A stretch of DNA of 64,000 bases from the NCBI RefSeq assembly GCF_002930105.1, contig NZ_PJRN01000009.1, positions 124,001 to 188,000 on the forward strand, read 5' to 3'. The stretch comes from Billgrantia saliphila. Lineage in GTDB: Bacteria > Pseudomonadota > Gammaproteobacteria > Pseudomonadales > Halomonadaceae. Every line of letters starts with the position of its first letter. Position 1 is the first letter of the stretch. Below, one piece after another: positions 24,467 to 32,198 of this stretch. Below the pieces are notes generated by a model. That model saw only the letters and a list, made by a program, of their open reading frames with translations, had not been told where the DNA came from and ran no database searches. Position numbers and translations under genes: made by a program.

Positions 24467-25342
24467 ATGACTCTTCCTGCCATCGATCTGAAGGCCAGGC
24501 TGCACGCCCCCGAGATCGTCGTGGCGCCGGGCGTCTACGACGCCCTGAGCGCCTCGCTCGCCGCCGATGCCGGCTTCGATACCGTCTATCTCTCCGGGGC
24601 CAGCATCGCCTATACCCAGCTCGGCCGCCCTGACATCGGCCTGGTCAGCGTGAGCGAGGTCAACGACGTGATGTCGCACATCCGCGAGCGTACCGAGCTA
24701 TCGGTGGTGGTCGACGGTGACACCGGCTTCGGCAACGCCATGAATGTGATGCGCAGCGTACGCATGCTGGAGCGCGCGGGGGCCAACGCCATCCAGCTGG
24801 AGGACCAGACCTATCCCAAGCGCTGTGGCCACTTGCGCGGCAAGACCCTGGTACCCGAAGGCGAGATGGTGGGAAAGCTCAAGGCCGCCCTTGATGCCCG
24901 CGAGAGCGACTCGACCCTGATTATCGGCCGCACCGACGCGGTGGCGGTGGAGGGCACCGAGCGGGCCATCGAGCGCGCCCGCGCCTACCGCGAGGCCGGC
25001 GTCGACATGCTGTTCATCGAGGGCATTCGCAGCGACGCTGACATTTCCCGCATCATGGCCGAATTCCGCGGCGAGATCCCGATCATGGCCAACATGGTGG
25101 AGGGAGGCGACACGCCGCTGCAGAACGCCCGGGCGCTGCAGGAACTGGGTTTCTCGCTGGTGATCTTCCCCGGCGCCCTGGTGCGCGCCTTCACGCACAT
25201 GGCGGGCCAATTCTTCGACATCCTGCGTCGCGACGGCTCTACCGACGCCTTCCGCGAGCGCATGCTCGACTTCGGTCAGCTCAACGAGGTGCTGGGTACC
25301 CGCAAGATGCTCGAGCTGGGCGAGAAGTACGACGGCCGCTGA
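24467..25342 (+). CDS. Isocitrate lyase/PEP mutase family C-C lyase (2,3-dimethylmalate lyase-like)
   Basis: A 291-aa TIM-barrel enzyme of the ICL/PEPM superfamily. Metal ligands are in DGDTGFGNAMNV (D83, D85). The lyase signature KRCGH (118-122) carries the catalytic Cys120 in a flexible loop, followed by LRGKTLVPEGEM. Members with this Cys cleave 2-hydroxy acids (isocitrate, methylisocitrate, 2,3-dimethylmalate), while the oxaloacetate decarboxylase branch lacks it. Methylisocitrate lyase would normally sit beside prpC, which is absent. Next to a LeuCD-type hydratase the likely job is to split an alkyl-malate to pyruvate plus a carboxylate. It lies 56 bp after the tautomerase gene. Confidence 0.85.
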   Translation: MTLPAIDLKARLHAPEIVVAPGVYDALSASLAADAGFDTVYLSGASIAYTQLGRPDIGLVSVSEVNDVMSHIRERTELSVVVDGDTGFGNAMNVMRSVRMLERAGANAIQLEDQTYPKRCGHLRGKTLVPEGEMVGKLKAALDARESDSTLIIGRTDAVAVEGTERAIERARAYREAGVDMLFIEGIRSDADISRIMAEFRGEIPIMANMVEGGDTPLQNARALQELGFSLVIFPGALVRAFTHMAGQFFDILRRDGSTDAFRERMLDFGQLNEVLGTRKMLELGEKYDGR

Positions 25343-25383
25343 CGCTCAGGACAACGACAGGCACAACGACAAGGAGAGAGCGC

Positions 25384-26058
25384 ATGATCACGACCGACAA
25401 GACCGCCAAGGAGATCTTCCACGAGGTGATGGCCAACCCCCAGCGTGTGCCGTTCGGCTTCGGCCGCAAGGCGGTGCTGGTCAACGTCGATCCGCAGAAG
25501 GCCTACACCCGCACCGATCTCTACAAGACCGCCTACGAGACCGACCCCAACCAGCTCGAGTACGTCAACCAGCTGGCACGCGGCTTCCGCCGGCTCGGCT
25601 GGCCGGTGGTATGGACCCATGTGGCCTTCCTCGACTCCGCCGAGGATGCCGGTATATGGGGCACGCGCACCGACACCCCCGACTCGCTGCAGAACATCAA
25701 GTACGGCTCCGATCGCGCCGCCTTCGACGAGCGGGTGGAGATTGACCCGCGCGACGTCGTCTACACCAAGCGCATGCCCTCGGCCTTCTTCGAGACCCCG
25801 CTGCAGTCGCTGCTGGTATGGCACCAGGTCGATACCGTGATCGTTACCGGCGGTTCCACCTCCGGCTGCATCCGCGCCACCGCAGTGGACAGCCTGTCGC
25901 GGGGCTATCGCACCATCGTGCCGATGGAGTGCGTGGCCGACAAGCACGAGAGCTACCATTACGCCAACCTCACCGACCTGCACCTGAAGTACGCCGACGT
26001 GCTGAACGTGGCCGATGTGCTGGCCTGGCTCGAGACGCGCGCGGCCGAGCAGGCCTGA
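25384..26058 (+). CDS. Isochorismatase-family amidohydrolase (maleamate amidase-like)
   Basis: A 224-aa cysteine hydrolase. The D-K-C triad is visible: D36 in LVNVDPQKAYT, K129 in VYTKRMPSAFFET and C162 in VTGGSTSGCIRATAVD with the preceding cis-peptide. The long form with the N-terminal helix and 'PSAFFETPL' resembles N-carbamoylsarcosine amidase and NicF maleamate amidase more than nicotinamidase. Expected chemistry is removal of ammonia from a half-amide. AAGGAGAG supports the start. It sits between the C-C lyase and two cyclic amide hydrolases, which would produce its half-amide substrate. Confidence 0.85.
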   Translation: MITTDKTAKEIFHEVMANPQRVPFGFGRKAVLVNVDPQKAYTRTDLYKTAYETDPNQLEYVNQLARGFRRLGWPVVWTHVAFLDSAEDAGIWGTRTDTPDSLQNIKYGSDRAAFDERVEIDPRDVVYTKRMPSAFFETPLQSLLVWHQVDTVIVTGGSTSGCIRATAVDSLSRGYRTIVPMECVADKHESYHYANLTDLHLKYADVLNVADVLAWLETRAAEQA

Positions 26059-26075
26059 GCGGCGAGGAGGCCGAT

Positions 26076-27026
26076 ATGAAAGAACGACTGGACGCCTACG
26101 ACTACTGGCCCTACGAGAACCGGCCGAAGATCACCTGGCCGAACGGGGCCCGGGTGGCCTTCTGGGTGGCCCCCAACATCGAGTACTACGAGCTCGACCC
26201 GCCGGCCAATCCGCAGCGCAAGCCGTGGCCCACGCCACATCCCTCGGTGCCGGGCTTCAGCATTCGCGACTACGGCAACCGGGTCGGACACCAGCGCCAG
26301 ATGGCGCTGCTCGACAAGTATGGCATCCGCGGTTCGGTATCGCTCTCGGTGGCACTGTGCGAGCACCACCCCGACATCATCGCGATGTGCCGTGAGCGTG
26401 ACTGGGAGTTCTTCAGCCACGGCATCTACAACACCCGCTACACCTACGGCCTGAGCGAAGCCCAGGAACGGGAGATGATCCGCGACGGCATCGAGACGAT
26501 CCATCGCCATACCTGGCAGAAGTGCGCTGGCTACCTTGCGCCGGCGCTGTCCCACTCGGAGCGCACGCTCGACCTCTTCGCCGAAGTGGGCCAGGACTTG
26601 TTCGGCGAGGAGGGCGGCATCTACACCTGCGACCTGTTCCACGACGACCAGCCCACGCCGATCCGCCTGCGTTCGGGGCGCCGCTTCATCTCCATGCCCT
26701 ATTCCCTGGAGATGAATGACACCATCGTCTATGCGGTGAACAAGGTGGAGCCGCGCCACTACCTGACCATGCTCAAGCGCCACTTCGACCGGCTCTACGC
26801 CGAGGGCGCCGAGTCGGGCACGGTGATGTGCATTCCTACCCACAACTACCAGATCAGCTGCCCGCACCGCATCAAGGCCTTCGAGGAGGCGCTGGAATAC
26901 ATCACCGGCCACAGCGACGTATGGGTCGCCACCGGCCGCGAGATCGCCCAGCACTATCTTTCTCACCACTACGATGACGCCCTGCATGACATCGACGCCA
27001 AGGCCGCCATGGCAGGGAGGAGCTGA
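26076..27026 (+). CDS. Polysaccharide-deacetylase-fold hydrolase, PuuE/cyclic imide hydrolase type (copy 1)
   Basis: A 316-aa protein of the NodB-like fold, PuuE branch. It shows WPNGARVAFWVAPNIEYYEL, FSIRDYGNRVGHQRQMALLDKYGIRGSVSLSVALCEHHPDI, EFFSHGIYNTRYTYGL and GYLAPALSHSERTLDLFAEVG. Branch members include allantoinase PuuE and, as I recall, a Pseudomonas cyclic imide hydrolase; they open cyclic amides and are not true polysaccharide enzymes. No signal peptide is seen, so it is cytoplasmic. GAGGAGG at 26064-26070 fixes the start at 26076, although the frame is open upstream. It is paired with copy 2, two bases away. Confidence 0.83.
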   Translation: MKERLDAYDYWPYENRPKITWPNGARVAFWVAPNIEYYELDPPANPQRKPWPTPHPSVPGFSIRDYGNRVGHQRQMALLDKYGIRGSVSLSVALCEHHPDIIAMCRERDWEFFSHGIYNTRYTYGLSEAQEREMIRDGIETIHRHTWQKCAGYLAPALSHSERTLDLFAEVGQDLFGEEGGIYTCDLFHDDQPTPIRLRSGRRFISMPYSLEMNDTIVYAVNKVEPRHYLTMLKRHFDRLYAEGAESGTVMCIPTHNYQISCPHRIKAFEEALEYITGHSDVWVATGREIAQHYLSHHYDDALHDIDAKAAMAGRS

Positions 27027-27028
27027 GC

Positions 27029-27961
27029 ATGTCCCTCGAACCGGAGTACCTGACCTACCCCTTGCGGCGCCACGGCTACGACCACGAGCGTTACGCCTGG
27101 TCGATGCTCGGCGACCGCCCGCCGCTCCGCTGGCCCGGCGACAAGCCGTTGGCGGTGTGGATCAACGTGTCGCTGCAGTTCTACCCGCTCAATCAGCGCG
27201 GCGTGCCCTTCAAGGTGCCCAACGGTATGACCATGCCATACCCGGACCTGCGCCACTACTCACTGCGCGACTACGGCAATCGGGTGGGTATCTATCGCAT
27301 GCTCGCGGCCTTCGCGCAGCGCGGCGTTCGACCCACCTGGGCGATCAGCGCCCAGCTCGCCGAGCAGACCCCCTACCTGCTGCAGCGCCTCAAGGCCTAC
27401 GGCGGCGAGTTCCTGTGCCACGGCTGGAACATGGATCACCTGCACTACGGCGGCCAGGACCGCGACGAGGAGGCGGAGATCGTGCGCCGCTCGGTGAGCA
27501 CCCTGCGCGAGCTGACCGGCCAGCCCGTGCGCGGCTGGCTGAGCCCGGCCAAGCACCAGAGCTGGAACACCCCGGAGCTGCTGGCCGAGAACGGCATCGA
27601 GTACTGCTGCGACTGGGTCAACGACGATCTGCCCTACCCCTTCTCCACCGAGCAGGGCGCGCTGACCATGATGCCGCTTTCCACCGAGATCGAGGATCAA
27701 TTCGTGATGTGCCAGAACCTGCACTCGGAGGAGAGCTGGGCGACCCAGGTGAGGGACGCCTTCGACTACCTGCTGCAGGAGGGGCGGGAGCAGGGCGGCC
27801 GGCTGCTGGCGCTCAACCTGCACCCCTGGCTCGTGGGCCAGCCCCATCGCATCGGCTGCCTGGAGGCGGTGCTCGACCATATCGTGGGGCATGCCGAAGT
27901 GTGGCAGGCCCCGGCGGGTGAGATTCTCGACGCCTACCGGGCCCAGACCGTTAACGACTGA
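27029..27961 (+). CDS. Polysaccharide-deacetylase-fold hydrolase, PuuE/cyclic imide hydrolase type (copy 2)
   Basis: A 310-aa relative of the preceding protein, sharing RDYGNRVG and the overall plan but clearly diverged. It has EFLCHGWNMDHLHYGG, GWLSPAKHQSWNTPELLAENGIEYCCDWVNDDLPYPF and LLALNLHPWLVGQPHRIGCLEAVLDHI, which match PuuE-type allantoinases better than copy 1 does. It starts 2 bp after the copy 1 stop. The pair could form a heteromeric enzyme or act on two related rings. No allantoin or ureide genes are nearby. Confidence 0.83.
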   Translation: MSLEPEYLTYPLRRHGYDHERYAWSMLGDRPPLRWPGDKPLAVWINVSLQFYPLNQRGVPFKVPNGMTMPYPDLRHYSLRDYGNRVGIYRMLAAFAQRGVRPTWAISAQLAEQTPYLLQRLKAYGGEFLCHGWNMDHLHYGGQDRDEEAEIVRRSVSTLRELTGQPVRGWLSPAKHQSWNTPELLAENGIEYCCDWVNDDLPYPFSTEQGALTMMPLSTEIEDQFVMCQNLHSEESWATQVRDAFDYLLQEGREQGGRLLALNLHPWLVGQPHRIGCLEAVLDHIVGHAEVWQAPAGEILDAYRAQTVND

Positions 27962-27972
27962 GGAGAGACGTC

Positions 27973-29385
27973 ATGCCTATCGTGGCCTTTGGTAGCGGTG
28001 AGGCGTTCGAGGCGCATGTGCCGCTGGTGATCGTCGGGGCGGGCGCCTGCGGCCTGGTGGCGGCGCTTGCTGCCAAGGGGGCCGGCATGGACTCGGTAGT
28101 GCTGGAGCGCGATGCGCTGCCACGGGGCAGCACCTCCATGTCCCAGGGCTTCATCCCGGCGGCGGGGACGCGCTTCCAGAAAGAGGCGAGTGTCGAGGAC
28201 AGCCCCGAACTGATGGCCGAGGACATACAGCGCAAGAACGGCCACCAGGCCGACCCGGCCATCGTGCGCGCGCTGACCGAGGCCTCCGCCGGCGTGGTGG
28301 AGTGGCTGGCCGACGCCCACGGCGTGCCCTTCGATCTGGTGGAGGGCTTTCTCTACCCGGGGCACAGTCGCATGCGCATGCACGCCACGCCGCGGCGCAC
28401 CGGGGAAGAACTGATGGGCAGCCTGATGAATGCCATGGAGGCGGCGGGCATCGACCTGCTCACCGAGGCCCGCGTGATCGACCTGCACGTCGATGATGCC
28501 GGCCGGGTGGGGGGCGTGACGCTCGAGCGTCCCGACGGCAGCCGGGAGTCCATCGGTTGCGACGCCCTGATACTCGCCTGCAACGGCTACGGCGGAAATC
28601 CCGAGTTGGTGGCGCGTTACTTGCCGACCCTGAAGAATGCCCTCTACTTCGGCCACGAAGGCAACCAGGGGGACGCCTTGCTCTGGGGCGAGGCCATAGG
28701 CGCCAGCATGAAGGACCTGGGCGCCTGCCAGGGCCACGGCTCGCTGGCGATGCCGCACCAGACCCTGATCACCTGGGCGGTGATGATGCGCGGCGGCGTA
28801 CAGGTCAACATTGAGGGGCGACGCTTCTCCAACGAGCACGGCGGGTACTCGGAGCAGGCGGCCAAGGTGCTGGCCCAGCCGGACGGTATCGCCTGGAACC
28901 TGTTCGACCGGCGCATCCACCAGGCTGCGCTGGAATTCGAGGACTACCGCAACGCCCATATCGCGGGTGCGGTGCGCACCTTCGACAGCCTCGAATCCAT
29001 GGCTGTAACGCTGGCATTGCCGTTGGAGGCCCTGAGGGCGACTTTCGCCGAGATGCATGTCCTGGCCGAGAGCGGTGAGGCCGACGCCTTCGGGCGGCGT
29101 TTCAAGGCCTCGGATATGCTGGAGGCGCCCTTTCATGCGATCAGGGTCACCGGCGCGCTGTTTCATACCCAGGGCGGGCTCGAGGTGGACACCCAGGCGC
29201 GGGTACTGCGGCGTGATGGCTCTATATTCCCGAACCTGTTTGCCGCCGGCGGCGCGGCCCGGGGCGTTTCCGGCTCGGGTGACAGCGGCTATCTCTCAGG
29301 CAACGGCTTGCTGAGTGCCGTGGTGCTGGGGGCCATTGCGGGGCGAGAGGCCGCCCGCCAGCTTGGCTGCGACTCGGCCGCCTGA
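27973..29385 (+). CDS. FAD-dependent oxidoreductase (fumarate reductase/KstD flavoprotein family)
   Basis: A 470-aa flavoprotein with the dinucleotide motif VIVGAGACGLVAALAAKGAG (about 19-38), SMSQGFIPAAGTRFQKE, a capping domain in the middle and the C-terminal FAD segment FPNLFAAGGAARGVSGSGDSGYLSGNGLLSAVVLGAIAGREAA. The family reduces or desaturates C=C bonds next to carbonyls or carboxylates (fumarate reductase, ketosteroid dehydrogenase, tricarballylate dehydrogenase). No signal peptide or heme motif is seen. It is the last gene of the plus arm, 11 bp after the second hydrolase. A desaturase of a succinimide-type ring, or an ene-reductase, would fit the locus; the direction is unknown. Confidence 0.85.
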   Translation: MPIVAFGSGEAFEAHVPLVIVGAGACGLVAALAAKGAGMDSVVLERDALPRGSTSMSQGFIPAAGTRFQKEASVEDSPELMAEDIQRKNGHQADPAIVRALTEASAGVVEWLADAHGVPFDLVEGFLYPGHSRMRMHATPRRTGEELMGSLMNAMEAAGIDLLTEARVIDLHVDDAGRVGGVTLERPDGSRESIGCDALILACNGYGGNPELVARYLPTLKNALYFGHEGNQGDALLWGEAIGASMKDLGACQGHGSLAMPHQTLITWAVMMRGGVQVNIEGRRFSNEHGGYSEQAAKVLAQPDGIAWNLFDRRIHQAALEFEDYRNAHIAGAVRTFDSLESMAVTLALPLEALRATFAEMHVLAESGEADAFGRRFKASDMLEAPFHAIRVTGALFHTQGGLEVDTQARVLRRDGSIFPNLFAAGGAARGVSGSGDSGYLSGNGLLSAVVLGAIAGREAARQLGCDSAA

Positions 29386-29393
29386 GCGCAGGC

Positions 29394-30338
29394 CTAGTGC
29401 GGGGTATCGGGAAGCACCAACTCCCGCGCCTCGCCCATCAGCAGTGCCTGGTTGGCCTCCAGCGCTTCGCGCAGGAAGTCCCACAGCAGGCGTACCCGCG
29501 CCAGGCGGCGCTGCTCCTGGCGGGCAGTGATCCAGAACTGGCGCACGATATCGATTTCCGTGTCGAGCACGCTCGATAGCGTGTCGCTGGTTTCCGCCAT
29601 GAAGCAGGGCAGCACGGCGAGCCCGGCCCCCTGCAGGGCGGCGGCGTGCTGAGTAGTGACACTGGTGCTGCGGATCGAGAAGTGCGGCGGCGTGCCGACC
29701 ACCGCTGGGTCGAGCAGCGGGTCGAGGTAGCTGAGCTGCTCGCTGAAGATCAGGTCGTCGACGTAGCCGATTAACCGATGGCCGCCCAGCTCGGCGAGCC
29801 GCACCGGGCGGCCGTGGCGCGCCAAGTAGGCCTCGCTGGCATAGAGCCGCAGGCGATAGTCGCACAGCCGCGAGATGACCAGCCCCTGGCTCGCCGGACG
29901 CTCCACGGTGATCGCCAGGTCCGCCTCGTGGCGACTCAAGTTGACCACCCGGGGCAGGGCCAGCAAGTCCAGGGTGATCCCGGGATGACGTTCACAGAAG
30001 GCGGAGAGCAGTGGGGCGATGACCCAAGTGCCGAAGCCCTCGGTCACGCCCAGGCGGATCTGGCCGCCGAGCTGGCGGTTCTGGTCGGAGAGGCTCTCAC
30101 CCGCTTCGAAGGCGTGGCGGGCCATTTCCTCGGCGTGGGCGAGCAACTGCTGGCCGGCCTCGGTCAGATGGTAGCCGTGAGTGCTACGCTCGAAGAGCTG
30201 GGTATTGAGTTTTTGCTCGAAGCGCCGGGTGCGCCGTGACAGGGTTGAGTGGTCCAGTCCCAGCCGTCGGGCGGCGTCGGTCAACCGCTCGCTGCGTGCC
30301 ACTTCGAGAAAGATCTGGATGTCCTGCCAGTCGAGCAT
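29394..30338 (-). CDS. LysR family transcriptional regulator divergent from mmsA
   Basis: A 314-aa LysR regulator. The HTH is DIQIFLEVARSERLTDAARRLGLDHSTLSRRTRRFEQKL (about 6-44), whose DHSTLSRR helix is typical of the group often annotated as CrgA-like. The effector domain runs to residue about 295. ATG 30338 is preceded by GAGGGTAGG; a longer frame upstream has no site. It faces mmsA across 234 bp and is convergent with the FAD gene (8 bp apart). Control of mmsA is inferred. Confidence 0.88.
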   Translation of the reverse strand: MLDWQDIQIFLEVARSERLTDAARRLGLDHSTLSRRTRRFEQKLNTQLFERSTHGYHLTEAGQQLLAHAEEMARHAFEAGESLSDQNRQLGGQIRLGVTEGFGTWVIAPLLSAFCERHPGITLDLLALPRVVNLSRHEADLAITVERPASQGLVISRLCDYRLRLYASEAYLARHGRPVRLAELGGHRLIGYVDDLIFSEQLSYLDPLLDPAVVGTPPHFSIRSTSVTTQHAAALQGAGLAVLPCFMAETSDTLSSVLDTEIDIVRQFWITARQEQRRLARVRLLWDFLREALEANQALLMGEARELVLPDTPH

Positions 30339-30361
30339 GGGCCTACCCTCAAACGAAGCTG

Positions 30362-30460
30362 TTGTGCATTGTTGCACAAACCATGTGAAGAAGTGCCCGT
30401 TGTCAGTCTGGCAAAGGACTGGATAGACTCGAATTCATCAAGCTTCGTGTATTTCTACAC
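30362..30460. promoter_or_regulatory. LysR-type operator candidates between lysR and mmsA
   Basis: TTGTGCA-TTGT-TGCACAA (30362-30379) is a perfect 7-bp inverted repeat. It contains the T-N11-A pattern typical of LysR recognition sites and lies 24 bp from the regulator start. GTGTA-TTTC-TACAC (30447-30460) is a second, shorter repeat with the same 4-nt spacer, closer to mmsA. The pair suggests a recognition site and an activation site. Confidence 0.55.
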
Positions 30461-30572
30461 AGAAAGTCTAACGTCAACCGATCCACTACAATGACGACAA
30501 AAGGACGTTGGCAAACGGACGAGCGATCCCGTCGCGCAGTCCTTTTCCAGCGCCTCCCGAGAGGAGCCAGCC

Positions 30573-32072
30573 ATGTCCATTCGTGAAATTTCCATGTACA
30601 TCGACGGCCAGGCCGTCCCGTCCCAGAGCCAGGAGTGGCGCGACGTAGTCAACCCCGCCACCCAGGAAGTGGTGGCGCGGGTGCCGTTCTGCACCGCCGA
30701 GGAGGTCGACCGCGCCGTAGCCAGCGCCAAGGCGGCGTTCAAGACCTGGCGCAAGACGCCGCTGGCCAAGCGCATGCGCATCATGCTCACGCTGCAGGCG
30801 CTGATCCGCGAGCACACCGAGGAGCTCGCCGCTTTGATCACCGAGGAGCACGGCAAGACCCTGCCCGACGCCGCCGGCGAAGTGGGTCGCGGTCTGGAGG
30901 TGGTGGAGCACGCCTGTTCGATCACCTCGCTGCAGCTCGGCGAGCTGGCCGAGAACGCCGCCAACGAGGTCGACGTCTACACCCTCAACCAGCCGCTGGG
31001 CGTGGGCGCGGGTATCACCGCCTTCAACTTCCCGATCATGCTGCCGTGCTTCATGTTCCCGCTGGCCATCGCCAGCGGCAACACCTTCGTGCTCAAGCCC
31101 TCCGAGCAGGACCCGAGCTCCACCATGCGCCTGGTCGAGCTGGCCCACGAAGCGGGCGTGCCGGCCGGTGTGCTCAACGTGGTACACGGCGGCCCCGATG
31201 TGGCCAATCAAATCTGCGATCATCCCGACATCAAGGCGCTCTCCTTCATCGGTTCCACCAACGTGGGGACCCACCTCTACCGTCGCGCTTCCGAGGCCGG
31301 CAAGCGGGTGCAATCGATGATGGGCGCCAAGAACCATTGCGTGGTGATGCCCGACGCCAACCGCAGCCAGGCCATCAACAACCTGCTGGGCTCTGCCTTC
31401 GGCGCCGCCGGCCAGCGCTGCATGGCCAACTCGGTGGTGGTGCTGGTGGGTGAAGCCAATCAGTGGCTCGAGGATATTGTCGAGGGCGCGCGCAACATGA
31501 AGGTGGGCCCGGGCACGCAGCGCGACGCCGACCTCGGCCCGCTGGTCTCACCGGCCGCGAAGGAGCGCGTGGAGCGCCTGATCGGCATCGGCGAGCAGGA
31601 AGGTGCCAGGCTGCTGGTCGATGGCCGCGGCTACCAGGTGGATGGCTACCCGGACGGCAACTTCGTCGGCGCCACCGTGTTTGCCGACGTCAAGCCGGAG
31701 ATGACCGTCTACCGCGAGGAGATCTTCGGTCCGGTGCTGTGCGTGGTCAGCGTCGACACGCTGGACGAGGCGATCGAATTCATCAACGCCAACCCCAACG
31801 GCAACGGCACCTCGATCTTCACCAACTCCGGCTGGGTGGCGCGCCGCTTCGAGAGCGACATTGACGTGGGCCAGGTGGGCATCAACGTGCCGATCCCGGT
31901 GCCGGTGGCCTACTTCAGCTTCACCGGCTCGCGCGGCTCCAAGCTGGGCGACCTGGGCCCCAACGGCAAGCAGGCGATCCAGTTCTGGACCCAGACCAAG
32001 ACCGTGACGGCGCGCTGGTTCGAGCCCGAGAACGTCTCCAGCGGCATCAACAGCACCATCTCGCTGAGCTGA
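30573..32072 (+). CDS. mmsA: CoA-acylating methylmalonate-semialdehyde dehydrogenase
   Basis: A 499-aa aldehyde dehydrogenase of the MmsA group, which converts (methyl)malonate semialdehyde to propionyl-CoA or acetyl-CoA. [35 protein letters not shown] is the cofactor region. The catalytic Cys is C283 in [14 protein letters not shown]. The usual general-base Glu (LELGGK) is replaced by GAKNH, a hallmark of CoA-dependent MMSDH. The first step of valine or myo-inositol breakdown is not in the window. The start has GAGAGGAG upstream. A hairpin terminator follows. Confidence 0.93.
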   Translation: MSIREISMYIDGQAVPSQSQEWRDVVNPATQEVVARVPFCTAEEVDRAVASAKAAFKTWRKTPLAKRMRIMLTLQALIREHTEELAALITEEHGKTLPDAAGEVGRGLEVVEHACSITSLQLGELAENAANEVDVYTLNQPLGVGAGITAFNFPIMLPCFMFPLAIASGNTFVLKPSEQDPSSTMRLVELAHEAGVPAGVLNVVHGGPDVANQICDHPDIKALSFIGSTNVGTHLYRRASEAGKRVQSMMGAKNHCVVMPDANRSQAINNLLGSAFGAAGQRCMANSVVVLVGEANQWLEDIVEGARNMKVGPGTQRDADLGPLVSPAAKERVERLIGIGEQEGARLLVDGRGYQVDGYPDGNFVGATVFADVKPEMTVYREEIFGPVLCVVSVDTLDEAIEFINANPNGNGTSIFTNSGWVARRFESDIDVGQVGINVPIPVPVAYFSFTGSRGSKLGDLGPNGKQAIQFWTQTKTVTARWFEPENVSSGINSTISLS

Positions 32073-32092
32073 CGCCGCTACGTCGGCATCTG

Positions 32093-32120
32093 GCGGCCCC
32101 GCTGTGCTCAGCGGGGCCGC
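32093..32120 (+). terminator. Terminator after mmsA
   Basis: A perfect 12-bp GC-rich stem (GCGGCCCCGCTG / CAGCGGGGCCGC) with a TGCT loop lies 20 bp after the mmsA stop, followed by TTGCGTT. It is a probable intrinsic terminator with a weak U-tract. Confidence 0.7.
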
Positions 32121-32198
32121 TTGCGTTACAAGCGAAGCGCAGCGGCACGCATTCCTGCTACAGTGGTGGCATCGTAAGGACACGATCATGGAGGCGGT

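Noticed and set aside
24467-25342. Methylisocitrate lyase prpB
   Set aside because: The catalytic KRCGH is compatible, but no prpC, prpD or acnD lies nearby, and the operon points to another 2-hydroxy acid.
26076-27961. Chitin or peptidoglycan deacetylases
   Set aside because: Both lack signal peptides and carry the RDYGNRVG-type PuuE features; the neighbours are small-molecule enzymes.
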